NCBI RefSeq assembly: GCF_000005505.3
Contig: NC_016135.3
Coordinates: 25,452,613 to 25,516,612, forward strand
Direction of reading: 5' to 3'
DNA length: 64,000 bases
Source of the DNA: Brachypodium distachyon
Lineage: Eukaryota; Streptophyta; Magnoliopsida; Poales; Poaceae
Each line of letters opens with the position of its first letter. Within the stretch, counting starts at the first letter, position 1. Positions 33,292-45,322 of this stretch are shown here, piece after piece. The notes beneath the pieces were generated by a model. The model saw only the letters and a program-made list of their open reading frames with translations, searched no databases and was not told where the DNA came from. The position numbers and the translations under genes are program-made.

Positions 33292-36200
33292 ATGGCGATG
33301 GCCGCGCCGCCGGCGCCCGTGCCCGCGCAGCTGCGGAGGTGCCCGTGCTCCGCGCCTCTCTGGGCGCCGTCGCCCTTCCACCACCACCGCCGCCTCCGGC
33401 GCTCGCCCGCCTCGCCGTTCATCGGCGGCAGAAGGTAGGCGCCGTCCTGGTCCACTTGGCATTTTTTTAAATATAGTTCGCGCCTGTCTAGTTCCTTCCT
33501 GGGCATAAAGTTCGCCTTATTGGCCGTATGCTTATCCGATGGTGCCATGGTGGTGGTGTTAGATTAATCGTCGGGTTCGAGATGCTTACGATGATTGGAT
33601 TCGTTTTTTATTTTTGGTTATGCCCGATGCTATGTTGATAGAGACGTGCTGGTGCCATTACTGGTTGTATTATGTTTCTGCTGGGAGGGTAGTGTGCCAC
33701 GATGTGTATCATCTTCTGGGTTAGCACTACTAGTTCTATGAATCAATCCGGGGATGAGTGAGCCCGTGAGGTAGCATTCAGTTGTACATTTTTCACCTTG
33801 TATTTTGCAGCCCCTAGAGTGGCATCTGGCTGAATTTGTTAACAAAGTTGAGGTTAAATGATGGTAGTATGGAGGATACTCAGTTTTTTTTTCCTAATAG
33901 TGTTTATTATGTTTGATGCACTGCCTAAGTGTTCTGTCTCTGACGTTGAATATGATTATCACTGGCAGGCAGGAATACTCTTATAGTTCAGGCCTTGGTA
34001 TGACAGACAACAACGCTCTCAAGCTTGGAGTGTGTCTCAACTTCAATGTGCGGAGTAGTAAGCAAGAGTGGATAGAGGAGAGCAAGAGGTTATATAATAT
34101 AAAAACCACAAATAGTGTGATGAATAATGTTTGTAATGGTGCTCATCTACGAGCAGGAATTTTTCACCATGAACCCTTTGAAGATAGCAAGAGCCTCAAC
34201 CAGTCCTCATTGTACAGTGTAAGAGAAAGAATGGCTCCTAACTCTCTTGCAAATAGACATGCCAATGTTGAACTGGCAAAGCATCATGTGACGAGTCATG
34301 CTGCAGGTGCTGTGTTAGCACTGACTAGTGTTGTTAATGATGACATTAAATCGCTAAGCAGGCCTAGTGGCTCTGAAGTGAAGATCCATTGGCCTAATGG
34401 TTCCAAGGTTGATGCTTCTCTGCCTAAAATTCGTGAAGTTGAAAAGATCATGCAGTTAGATGATAAGGCTATTGATGGTTATGATGGAGATGAATGCGCA
34501 TCCAAGACAACGGTACAATCTTCTCCAGTTAAAGCCCCCTTGTCCAAGGAGGCTGAAGATGCACGTAAGGCTCTTGCTACCATCTATGACAAAGTTCTGG
34601 TGGTTGACACTGTGAAGTCAGCTAGGAGCGTTGTTCAGTTACTTACAACGAAGTACAAGAGCTTTATTCATGCATGTGACACAGAGGTAGGACATGAAAA
34701 ATCCTCTACGACTGTTTGCACTTCTAGTCTTCTACTCAAAATGGTTATGTTCACTGCTTCATGTTTATGTGTCATTGCTTGTTGCCTCATATTAACATAG
34801 TCTATTAGACTTTATATGCTAATTTTACCTGACACCACCCTCTTTACTATGAGCTGTCATATTTCTATATATGGCTCCAGACCACACAGCCCACACCACA
34901 TCTTCCATAGTTAGCTTATGCTGCTTATCAGTTCTCATTATCCATGCCAAATGAGGGAAAATTTATCGTGTTTTCTAGTGAGCCCTATGAAGTTGAGGCC
35001 ATCACATTGATTCGATGGCACATATAATAGTACTGAAAATTGAGCTATGTTGAAAATGTTCTTGCATGTTAAGTGCATCTTGACTGCTAGCCATTATCAT
35101 AATTCAGGAGTGCACAATGTTATGCAGGTAGCAAATATTGATGTTAAACAAGAGACACCAGTTGGCCATGGCGAGATCACATGCTTTAGCATCTACTGTG
35201 CCAGCTCTGATGCTGAAGCTGATTTTGGAAATGGCAAAAAATGCATTTGGGTGGATGTACTGGACGGTGGACGGGATGTCCTCATGGAGTTTGTTCCGTT
35301 TTTTGAAGATCCGTCGATCAGGAAGGTGCGGCTTTCTTCCATTTATTTCTGGATCAAGGAGATGAATTTGGGTCTATTTGCTCTCCTTCTACAAAGGATA
35401 ATAATATTATTGCAATTTTGCAACTACAGAACTACTACAGCAAGTGCATGATAACATCATCACTACATGTTTAATCTCAACGTTGCAGCTTTATATTTCA
35501 CAGATCCCTTTGTGGCATGTTTCTAAAACTCACGACTGATGCTACTTTCTTTTATCGTCATTAGCTAACTTTACTACTTCTATTAACTTATAGGATTACC
35601 ATCTACCTTATAGCTTCTTGAGTTTTCTAAAGCAAATATACCATTTTCTGCATTTAGGTATGGCACAACTATAGTTTCGATAGCCATGTCATTGAGAACT
35701 ATGGAATCAAAGTTGCTGGATTTCATGCTGATACGATGCATCTTGCACGGCTTTGGGACTCTTCGAGGAGAACTGATGGAGGATATTCACTTGAAGGACT
35801 CACAAATGATAGCAGAGTGATGGGAGCTGTCCCAAAGGAACTACAAAATATTGGAAAGAGATCAATGAAAACAATCTTTGGTAGGAAAAAGATTAAAAAA
35901 GATGGTACCGAAGGAAAAATTACGTCCATTGAGTCTGTTGATATTTTACAAAGAGAGGACAGAGAACTGTGGATCAGTTATTCTTCATTAGATTCAATGA
36001 GTACCTTGAGGCTTTATGAAAGCTTGAAAAGCAAGCTTGAAAAAAAGCACTGGACTTTTGATGGCTGCCCCAGAGGTTCAATGTATGATTTCTATGAGGA
36101 GTATTGGCGTCCTTTTGGTGCCATTCTTGTAAAAATGGAGACAGCTGGAATGCTTGTTGACCGTTCTTACCTCTCAGAGATCGAAAAGGTTGCTGTTGCA

Positions 36201-39200
36201 CAGCGAAAATTAGCTGCAGACAAGTTCCAGAAATGGGCGTCTAAACATTGCCCTGATGCAAAGTACATGAATGTCAATAGTGATACCCAGATTCGCCAAC
36301 TCTTCTTTGGTGGAATAGAGAATAGGTACAATCATCACCCTGTTCCCATCTCTTTGGAAAGATACTTCTATTTTCGTATATGTATGATGCTATGATTTCT
36401 CTGAAAATATGTGACCTTATAAAGGATCTTTTTCTGAACATAGTTCACTGATCCATGGTTGAGCAAGTTTGTTATCGCAGGCATGTTTATCAGTTAATAT
36501 CAGTTTTTTTTTTGTTTGGATGGGCTCTGTTAGGTATGATGATTGTGTTTAAAATCACTGAGGAAAAAAAGAAAGAAAGGAAAAGTGTGACTTGCTGTGT
36601 TTAACTCTGTAGCTACTCTAAACATTCTTTGCATGCAATTCCTAGATTTTTATTGTTCTTATTAAATCTTTGGGCAGATGCAAACCTGGTGAATTTTTGC
36701 CAAAGAGTAGAGCAATTAAAGTGCCAAATGATGATAACACAGTTACAGAGGGCAAGAAGGCTCCAAAGTACCGCACAATTGAACTTTTCAGCATTGTAGA
36801 AGATCTGAAAACTGATATATTCACTGCAAGTGGATGGCCTTCAGTCAGTGGGGATGCGCTGAGAAATTTGGCTGGGAAACTGAAAACTGATCTTGCTTAT
36901 CCAATGGATGATGCAGAGGGTGATCGATATGGCAGTGATTCAGAAATTTCTGAGGATGATGTAGAAGATACTACCTCTTATGGGACTGCATATGAAGCAT
37001 TTGGAGGAGGAAGGAAAGGAAAAGAAGCATGTTATGCCATTGCAGCTCTCTGCGAGATCTGCTCTATTGATTCGTTGATATCCAACTTTATTCTTCCCTT
37101 ACAGGTGAGCTACTTCACTTACTTTAATGTGGATTGTGGTAGTTGTCCCTCATCACATCGGTGACAGTTTGTGCCACTTCGATTCAAGTGGCTACTTTCA
37201 ACTATTACACTCTTATTTGTCTGTCTGGTTCTTAATGGTATTTATCTTGTTTTCCCATAGGGAAATCGTATATCATGTAACGAAGGGAGGATCCACTGTT
37301 CCTTAAATATCAATACAGAAACTGGGCGTTTGTCAGCAAGGGCACCAAATTTGCAGGTTATTTTCTTGTGCATTTGTGTTGGGGGAGTCTGTGCATTCTT
37401 GTGCTATATAATGTCATTCTAGTCTGTATCATTGCTGTCAATGTGCATATTAGAACACATAAGTAAACTTTGAGAGTAGGATCTCAATAGTTGATATTTG
37501 AATTTTATAAAGTTCATGTATGGTTATGGAACTTTGAATTAAAATTGATGCTCGCAACTTCTGATATATGAATAGAACATTGCGCAATTGAGTTAGCTTA
37601 GTGATAATAACAAACGTTCTGATATTGTTAGTTTGTTACGATTATGATGATTATTTGGGTCTTATCTTCAGATGAATGCACATGCACATTTTCCAAGCTT
37701 ACATCTCTTTGCATGCCTGAGTATGTAACTGTGCATACCTGCTACTTTGTTTAGAGGAAAAAAAATGTGATGATTCCTGTGTCATTCAGACACCCTTCAA
37801 TTAATTGAATACTTACTGAAGAAAAATTCTATGATCAAGCAAGTTCAGTGGTAATTGGCCCATTTTTATTAATTGATTAAGCTGAACTGAAAGTAAGCCA
37901 AGATGTTAAAGTGAATTTAATGGCTCAGTAGTAAACTGATCTTATTGCATTATTTGATGTCGTTCCTCAAAGATTATTGTTTTGGTTTGAAATGATGTAA
38001 ATCTGTGGCAGTTATTTTAAATGTTGGCAGTATTTGCGATCTCACCACCCAAATAATTTTATTGAACTCTTGGTGTAAATTCCTTCTTGGCAGAATCAAC
38101 CTGCACTTGAAAAGGACCGGTATAAAATCCGCCAAGCATTTGTTGCAGCTCCAGGGAACTCTCTTATTGTTGCTGATTATGGACAGGTATGCTAGTGAGT
38201 AGTGACAGTAAAAAATATATCCAAATTTCTTATACTGATACAAGTAAAAGGACTTACTTCTGGTCTGTGTAGCTGGAGCTCAGGATCCTGGCACATCTTG
38301 CTGATTGTAGAAGCATGTTAGATGCTTTCAAAGCTGGTGGTGACTTTCATTCCAGGACAGCCATGAATATGTACCAGCATATCCGTGATGCTGTTGAAGA
38401 AAAGACAGTACTTCTAGAGTGGCATCCTCAACCTGGTCAAGAGAAACCTCCTGTGCCACTGTTGAAGGTACTATGGCTTCAATGATATTTCTAAAAGTTA
38501 CGTTGATTGATCTTTTGATGTTATAACTATGAGTCTATGGCCAGGCTTAGCACACTATTGTTTTCATCTTGTTTACTGCACCTATGCAGTTTTGATTTCT
38601 TTCACTTTTCTTATCATTCAGTACTATTCCAACTACCCTACTTCAGTGGAGTATATGAATCAATAACTTGTATCATTTGGAGTTCACTATAATTAGTATC
38701 CCTTTTAGGATTTTTATGTTGTGATTGGTCAATTCCTTTAAATACTACATATCACGCATCCGAATCTTATTCTTCCTCCTTCCTCCTTCCTCCTCCTCCT
38801 CCTCCTCCTTCTCCTCCTCCTCCAACTGTTTAAGGTTCAATCTGTTTCACTGCGCATGATGCTCCATTGTGTTCTGTGTATTTATTTGGAACTATGTGTC
38901 CAGGAAATGATAATTGGCATGAGATAAGATAATACATTACTTGTATGGAATCGAACAAAGTTTGATGTTTTTCTTGTGATTTAGGATGCGTTTGGTGCTG
39001 AGAGGAGGAAAGCTAAGATGCTCAATTTCTCCATTGCATACGGCAAAACAGCTGTTGGACTTGCTCGTGATTGGAAGGTACAAATTAATACACCTGTCAG
39101 TTAATAGCAATGTTAAACTTTTTGGAACACTTCATTTCGGTACCAGCTTGGACTAATTCATACCGATCATCTGGAAACCACTTACACACTGATTACATGT

Positions 39201-40276
39201 TTATTTGATTAACTTTTAAAAATCTCTACCATTTTCAATTATTTTAAAAGTAATCTCATTAACAAAAAGCAGCTATAGAGTATAGATTCTCTCATTCATG
39301 GAATAGAACCTTGGTATTTTACTTTTGCCTTTCCTGAAAGTATTGCATACGTTGTTAACCTGTTCCCTTGGCAGGTTTCTGTTAAGGAAGCAAAGGATAC
39401 CCTGAAACTCTGGTACAGAGATAGAAAAGAAGTATTGACATGGCAAATGAAACAGAGAGAATTAGCAGAAGAGAAGTGTGAAGTTTATACTTTGCTTGGG
39501 CGATCACGCCGTTTCCCCAACATGGCTTATGCATCTCCTGGTCAAAGGGGTCACATTGAGCGTGCTGCTATCAATGCTCCTGTGCAGGTAAATACTATTG
39601 TCGAATAACCAGTCAAGAAATGCTCAAAACCTTAATTTCTAAGCTGATATTCTAGTCTTTTTAACATCACAGGGCAGTGCAGCAGATGTTGCCATGTGTG
39701 CGATGCTTGAGATAGATAGGAATACTCGTCTTAAGGAGCTTGGTTGGACGCTACTGTTGCAGGTACACTGTGAACCACTGCCATAGACTCATAGTACTTG
39801 CCTTTTCTTTAGCAAGTAGAAGCCTAAAACCTAGAGTGTGCCCTGTCAGTTTTGTTTTCCTTCGACACTAAATTTATTTGTATGGTATCTTTTGGCTGTG
39901 CCACTTAGCTGTTAGTATGGTACTTTTGTCTAGTCATCTTGGATATAGTCGTTGATGTCAAAATAAAATAAGTAACTTTTTCTTGAGATTGAGAGACAAT
40001 CGACCGAGCACATCAAAGCTAGTTCCAATTTCTGCCTTTTTATCTGGTAGTTGGTTTACCTTTAGCTGTACCTCTAGTTTCAGAGCTAAAAGAACTGACA
40101 GCCCCACCTTTCAGGTGCACGATGAAGTGATACTGGAAGGACCTTCAGAATCGGCTGACGTGGCCAAGGGAATAGTGGTTGAGTGCATGTCTAAGCCCTT
40201 CTATGGCACCAACATCCTGACGGTTGACCTGGCTGTTGACGCTAAGTGTGCACAAAACTGGTATGCAGCCAAGTAG
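33292..40276 (+). CDS. Organellar DNA polymerase, family A (plant POLI-like/POP)
   Basis: Twelve exons give an intact 1031-aa protein: 33292-33434, 33969-34686, 35128-35325, 35658-36325, 36678-37104, 37261-37356, 38094-38186, 38273-38467, 38985-39077, 39375-39587, 39673-39762 and 40115-40276. All junctions keep frame. The first 45 residues are basic and acid-free (RRLRRSP), a mitochondrial/plastid targeting sequence. The 3'-5' proofreading exonuclease shows Exo I CDTE (D285, E287), Exo II NYSFD (N357-D361) and Exo III YSSLD (Y461, D465). The polymerase has motif A VADYGQLELR (D778), motif B RRKAKMLNFSIAYG (K857, Y865) and motif C VHDE (D981, E982). All catalytic residues are present. Length and domains match Arabidopsis POLIA/POLIB and rice PolI-like enzymes, which replicate and repair plastid and mitochondrial DNA. 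Residues about 600-745 hold a spacer rich in acidic residues. It converges with the mTERF gene 0.95 kb downstream. Confidence 0.95.
38771..38823. repeat. (CTC)n microsatellite in polymerase intron 8
   Basis: Interrupted TTCCTCC units followed by about twelve CTC triplets. It lies inside the intron between exons 8 and 9 of the polymerase and is pyrimidine-only on this strand, so could form triplex structure. Confidence 0.85.
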
Positions 40277-41025
40277 GATCCAATATCATTGCCCCCTTCG
40301 TCGACTTCAAGTTGCGAACATGGTGTAGTCGCGCCCCAAAAGCGCATCTCGTCCTACGAATTGTGGTGCGTTTTGAGCCGGTGTCAAATACTGGCCTATG
40401 GACGGCATGCACATGCCATCCGGCCGTTGCAGCAGAACAGTGAGGTTAGCAGTGAAAGCATGGTACGCTAATATAGATTGGATAGCTTGACTCCCACACC
40501 TTTCCAAGTAGGACCCTGAATCTGGAGGGAAGTAGCAAAGACATGCCATGCACTTTGTCTATAAGAATCCTTAGTATGCTAATGTATTAGTAGGTTAGAT
40601 GACCTGGTGTGCTGATGTGTCTTAAAACTGTGTCACGTGCTGTAACCTGTTTTGATGGAGACATTAGATTGCACCTCAACATGAGCTTTCCTCTATTGCT
40701 CTATCACCTGTTACATTATTTGCCGTTCTGATGCGTGTATATGACTTCGTTTTGTTCCCATTTTGCAAGCACTACCTGCTCGATAACAGGAGATGTGAAT
40801 GGAAGCCCCGAGAGGCTGAGAGCCGGGCAAAGGTGTCAAGAGTGAAAAATTACAACTCAATCGTGAATGTGAATAAAAACAAAACAACTATCACAACGAC
40901 AAATTGGTCAGTCGACATCATCTCCAGTTCACCACACAAACTGTGTGACACAAATACCATAATGAATGATAAGCTTCTGACCAAGAAAATCTAAAAAAAC
41001 AAGAAACAACCTAATCGTTTAACAT
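40277..41025. other. Polymerase 3' UTR and intergenic stretch
   Basis: The 3' UTR of the polymerase probably extends several hundred bases to about 40.7 kb. The following AT-rich stretch shows no gene. It ends in the tandem repeats that carry the 3' end of the mTERF gene. Confidence 0.4.
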
Positions 41026-41137
41026 AGTGGCTTGACCTGAATGTCAAGCAAAACAGATCAAACAAATGCCAGACTCAAGAGTATTAGTGGCTTGACCTGA
41101 ATGTCAAGCAAAACAGATCAAACAAATGCCAGACTCA
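41026..41137. repeat. 60-bp tandem duplication
   Basis: AGTGGCTTGACCTGAATGTC begins a 52-base block that is identical at 41026-41077 and 41086-41137, with period 60. The perfect identity indicates a recent event. It lies just downstream of the mTERF stop codon, in its likely 3' UTR. Confidence 0.9.
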
Positions 41138-41140
41138 GAA

Positions 41141-41320
41141 TATTTCAGCATGTCCTTCGACTTGAGGTTAGAGCTTCAGAGTATATCAGCATGTCCTTCA
41201 ACTTGAGGATAGAGCTCGAGGAGTTCAGGTACCTGCTCTGTGTATTTCAGCATGTCCTTGGACTCGAGGATAGAGCTCGAGGATTTCAGGCACCTTCTCT
41301 GCGTATTTCAATATGTATTT
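41141..41320. repeat. 61-bp diverged tandem array overlapping the mTERF 3' end
   Basis: The phrase TTTCAGCATGTCCTT and the following GAGGATAGAGCTCGAGGA-like sequence recur with starts at 41146, 41187 and 41248, and a fourth partial start is at 41309. Two of the spacings are 61 bp and one is 41 bp (an internal deletion). The mTERF reading frame enters this array from the right and terminates inside it. Confidence 0.85.
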
Positions 41321-42379
41321 CTTCACAAACCTGTCCTCCGTTAATCTCACTATGGTTACCATGTTCGAATTCCCAATGTCGATGCCTTTGGACCGCAGGG
41401 CCTCGACGGCGCGGCACCGCGGCGCCATCCGCTTGTCGATGCTGAGGGTCAGCAACACGGGGTTCATGAGGAGGCGCTCGGCGCTGCACCCGACCTTCTC
41501 CCTCAGGAACTCCACCTTCCGCCGCAGCAGGCCCGCGGACACCAACATGAAGCACGGCGCGCGGCGGAACATGGCGGCGAACTCCTCCTCGTCGCAACCC
41601 GCCGCGCGCATCACGACCGCCCTCTTGGCCCGGAACGAGCGGTCGCTGATGTTGTGGAGCGAAAATAGGCACCACACGTACATGCCGGAGCTGGGCAGGA
41701 TGCCGGCGCACGCCTCGACGCGCGCCACGAGCGCGTTGAACTTGGCCGGCGACTGCATGATGACGGTCGGCTGCGTGCGCACCACGGCGGAGACGCGGTC
41801 CTGGGGGACGCCGAGGCCCCGGAGCGTGGACATGTTCTGCAGGAGGAGGCCGACGCTGTACTTGAGCAGCCACGTCCTGGCGAGCCATTTCATCAGTAAC
41901 CTTGAGGACCCGAGGAGGTCGAGCCAGAAGAGGACGCGCGGGAGGAGGGTGGAGCGGATGCCGTAGGTGAGCGCCGAGGGGTAGAGCGCGAAGAGGCGCG
42001 CGGATTCGGCGCGGGTGAGCCCGAGCGCGCGGACGGCGTCGAACTTCGGGGAGAGGGTGGCGTCCACGTCGCTGAGGAGCAGCAAGGGAACCCAGGAGAT
42101 GATTTCACGGAGCTGCGCGCGGCCGAGCCCCTGAGAGCGGAGGAAGGCGACCGCGGCGTCCGGCTTGGCCGTGGAGCTCAGGTGCGAGAACCGCGGGGCG
42201 GCTTTGGCGGCAGCCGCCGGCGAGAGGCCGTAGGAGACGAGGTACTCGGTCATGAAGTGCGGCGGGGAGGTGGAGAAGCGGGGGAGGTGGCCGCGGAAGT
42301 CCGGGATGGGGAGTGGGAGGAGACGGGGTGGGAATTGGAAGGACTGGAGGCGGTGGGCGAGACGCCGCAGCGCCGCCAT
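41225..42379 (-). CDS. mTERF-family organellar protein
   Basis: A single exon of 384 aa. The N-terminus (MAALRRLAHRLQSFQFPPRL) is basic and free of acidic residues, a mitochondrial or plastid presequence. The body is a chain of mTERF helix motifs of about 30 residues with the characteristic proline-leucine pattern: LREIISWVPLLLLSDVDATL, ARLFALYPSALTYG, VVRTQPTVIMQSPAKF, MFRRAPCFMLVSAGLLRRK, RLLMNPVLLTLSIDKRM. mTERF proteins bind organellar nucleic acids and act in transcription, splicing or termination; this one belongs to the large intronless grass clade of about 380-400 aa. The C-terminus departs from the family: after LKYAEKVPEILELYP it runs on into a shifted copy of a 61-bp repeat and ends HRAGT. 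GC content is high until the repeat begins. Confidence 0.88.
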   Translation of the reverse strand: MAALRRLAHRLQSFQFPPRLLPLPIPDFRGHLPRFSTSPPHFMTEYLVSYGLSPAAAAKAAPRFSHLSSTAKPDAAVAFLRSQGLGRAQLREIISWVPLLLLSDVDATLSPKFDAVRALGLTRAESARLFALYPSALTYGIRSTLLPRVLFWLDLLGSSRLLMKWLARTWLLKYSVGLLLQNMSTLRGLGVPQDRVSAVVRTQPTVIMQSPAKFNALVARVEACAGILPSSGMYVWCLFSLHNISDRSFRAKRAVVMRAAGCDEEEFAAMFRRAPCFMLVSAGLLRRKVEFLREKVGCSAERLLMNPVLLTLSIDKRMAPRCRAVEALRSKGIDIGNSNMVTIVRLTEDRFVKKYILKYAEKVPEILELYPRVQGHAEIHRAGT

Positions 42380-42558
42380 GGATAGGCGCGAAGGACGGAC
42401 CGAGTCACGGAGCAGTACCCTGCCCTGGAAGCGGCAGCAACCCAGAATCCGAGCGATCTTTTTCCTTTTTGGTTAGTAATCAAGTCTTGCACCCAAAAAC
42501 GCATTGGGTTGCACGGTTCCACCTTCCACCCTTGGCCTCGTGTTGCCCACCCACCCCA

Positions 42559-42768
42559 GGCAATTTCAACAGAATAGACCTCGTGGCGAAACAATTTCAA
42601 CGACGATAACCCTTTTGCTCAGCGCCGACACTTAGGCATTAAATCTGGGGATATCGCGCCTTCAGGGGAAGGCGCCGAATACCTGCCAGCGTGGCCAGCC
42701 AGCGACAACATGGCACTTAGGGGCCCACGAAGCAAGTCAAGTAGCGTCCAGGCGTTCGGCGCTATCGT
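42559..42768 (+). repeat. Left terminal inverted repeat of the Mutator-like element
   Basis: Starts GGCAATTTCAACAGAATAGA and contains CCTCGTGGC, GATAACCCTTTTGCTCAGCG and several GGCGC/GCGCC motifs. It aligns with the reverse complement of 47655-47893 over its full length, with gaps. Confidence 0.6.
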
Positions 42769-43912
42769 CTCTGCAACTTAAGGCGCGGCCGTTCCCATGT
42801 CAGCATGGGCAGTAGCCTTTGCATCGGCCGCAGGAACAGCCCGGCGCTCCCCTCCGCGCGATCCGGCAGGTATTCCTCGAATCCTCGCACATTTGGCCGT
42901 CGAATTGAATCACCCTCCTCCCCCGTAGGTATTCAACTTCGTTTGCATGAGTTTCATCCGTAAATTTGGTCCGATTTGATCCTATTTGAGGCGAACCCTA
43001 GATCTGTTAGGTTTTCTTAGGAATTCGTAGTTTAATTCTTAGGAATTGGCCGTTCTTCTATTAATTTGTTCCTAGTATAATTCCTAGTTTAATCCTAGTA
43101 TAATTCTTGAGTTGGTGCAAGCCCTAAATTTGCGAACATTAATAGGGAATTTGTTGACGGCACTCCAAAGAGGGAGAATTCAGTAAAATGATGGGTTAAA
43201 TCTCTTTCGTTTAGCATCTTATATGGTGGAATTATTTTATATGTTAGTTGCATTGCCCAGGAGAACTTTGATTTTAAGATTCGTATATGACTCTGGTTGT
43301 TAAAAGGGAGAGAACGGTACTTAATCCCACATTATTTGCTGCACACCATCAGTTAAGTTAAGAAAGTGCCAAAATACTTGTTTATGTCCTGCAGTGGGCA
43401 AGATTCTATCCTCAGGTAATGCCCTAGATTACCCGCTAGTGCTCAGGTAATGCCAAGCCAACATGATCTTATCTTATAGTAGAAACAGATCCTATAATTA
43501 ATATTCCTCAGTTTGTTTAAGAGCCTCAATGCACATAGTATCTCCACACCGCACTAACCATCCATCGGGCCAGCAACAAGGACCACTGAAATATAATGTT
43601 TTGCTGCCGGTCATTATGTTGTACGTACTATGGACAATTACTTTCTATATTGTGCTAAAATGGACATTATGTTTTGCTGCGGGTCCTTTGTTATGGTGAT
43701 TGTGAATAGAGTAGTTATGTAGACATGGGTTTGCTTTGATGTATATTTATTTTTGTTTATGCTCTTGGGTTAGGAGAGTATAGGATGGTTATGTGAAAAA
43801 GCTGAATTAAGTTAGTTATGGTTTATATTTGTTTGTGTTTATCTCGTAATGATTGTTAGCATATTTACATCATTCGTGCTAATGAATGTTTAAATTATGA
43901 ATTGTAGAAACC

Positions 43913-44827
43913 ATGGCGCTTTTACATGAGCATTACGATCAGCATCACCGCGGGCGTATTATGCGGGAAGAAGCATGGGTAAGTAATAGTTTCACATTTA
44001 TTTACATATTTCTGTACTTCTTTAATTTGAAATCACATTATGACCCATCACATTATTTTGCAGGAATTAAGACCGTTGAAACTCCGGTCTCACGGGGCAT
44101 CATCCAACGCCATGCGGTATGATGAGCGGTACACACCGTACATCGAGATGACGGGCCTCCTCCCTTTCATACAGCTTGTAACCCGGTCCACGATGTCGTT
44201 GAACGCTACTGCAATCACCGCGCTTGTGGACCGGTGGAGGCCTGAGACGCATACCATTCATCTCATGATTGGTGAGATGACGGTGACGCTCCAGGATGTA
44301 TCCATGATACTCGCACTTCCAATCGAGGGGGAACCGGTCTGCTTGAATACCAACTCTTCGGGATGGCGCGGGAAGATGCAGCTTCTTATTGGTAGAGCTC
44401 CCGCTGAGCCTGAAGACCCCATGCATGATAGGGTACCTGCTGGCGCCACTTATACTTGGATCACGTAGAACTTCGCGCAGTGCCCCGATGATGCTACAGA
44501 TGCGGTGGTCCAGCAGTACGCTCGCGTGTACGTTTGGTATGTCATCACTAGGACTCTATTTGCCGATGGGGGTGGCAGGACAGCCCAATGGATGTGGCTG
44601 GAGGCTTTGACTCTTTGGGACACGAAATGGAGCTGAAGCCTCAGAAGCCGACCAAGCGATTTACACCTTCTGATTATGAGAAGAGAAAGAACGTTGTCTT
44701 CGATGCTGCCGATGAAGATGAGGAAGAAGAGGAAGAGGCAGAGGAAGATGTGCAACCTGTTGGGCGAAGGAAGAGAGCGATTCGGAAAGCTACTGCACAC
44801 TCAACTAGGGGTAGGAGAAATAAGTAG
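43913..44827 (+). pseudogene. Plant mobile domain (MAIN-like) gene, broken
   Basis: Exon 1 (43913-43978, MALLHEHYDQHHRGRIMREE then AW) splices in phase 0 to an exon at 44064. That exon encodes the N-terminal half of a plant mobile domain: TGLLPFIQLVTRSTMSLNAT, VDRWRPETHTIHL, GEMTVTLQDVSMILALPIEG. The frame meets TAG at 44466 where the family has Gln; it reopens immediately (NFAQCPDDATDAVVQQYARV, YVWYVITRTLFAD) and stops again at about 44634. The rest of the domain is deleted, and a shifted frame carries the usual acidic/basic tail (DEDEEEEEEAEED, RGRRNK). PMD proteins derive from and travel with transposons. It is not functional as it stands. Confidence 0.75.
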
Positions 44828-45322
44828 ATCGAACTCTATTTGGTTGTTTTTACTTTCGACTTGGTTGTCTTAGGATGATGTGAACGTTATATGTAGTCAT
44901 ATGCTTTTCTTGCAAAATGCATTAGTAATGCTCAGTTATTCATTATGAGTTGTTCTGGAAATTTTTTGGTTGTGTTCGATTTCAGTTGTTCTGGAAATTG
45001 TATGGTTGTGTTTGATTTCAGTTTGACAGTAAGAAAATGAGACCATAGCGCCGGGAAACCAGGCGCTGAGTGTCGCGCCTAAGTGGCCGGCGCTGAACCA
45101 CAAAGTCTCGCGCCTACAAGTAGGGCGCTACACAGTGAAAAAATGGCAGCAGAAAGAATTAAACAAGGTTCACGCCTACCCCCTCGACGCTAAACTTGTG
45201 ATTTTTTTTTAAATAATACTCCCTCCGTCCAACAAAAGATGCCTCACCATTGTCAAAAGTAGGATAAATAATACGTTTTCTGTCCACAGTTTGAACTAAA
45301 GTACTTGACACATTGGATAAAA

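Noticed and set aside
41286..41966. Overlapping frames on both strands in the mTERF gene
   Set aside because: They are shadows of high-GC coding sequence; Arg/Ala/Pro-rich composition and no domains.
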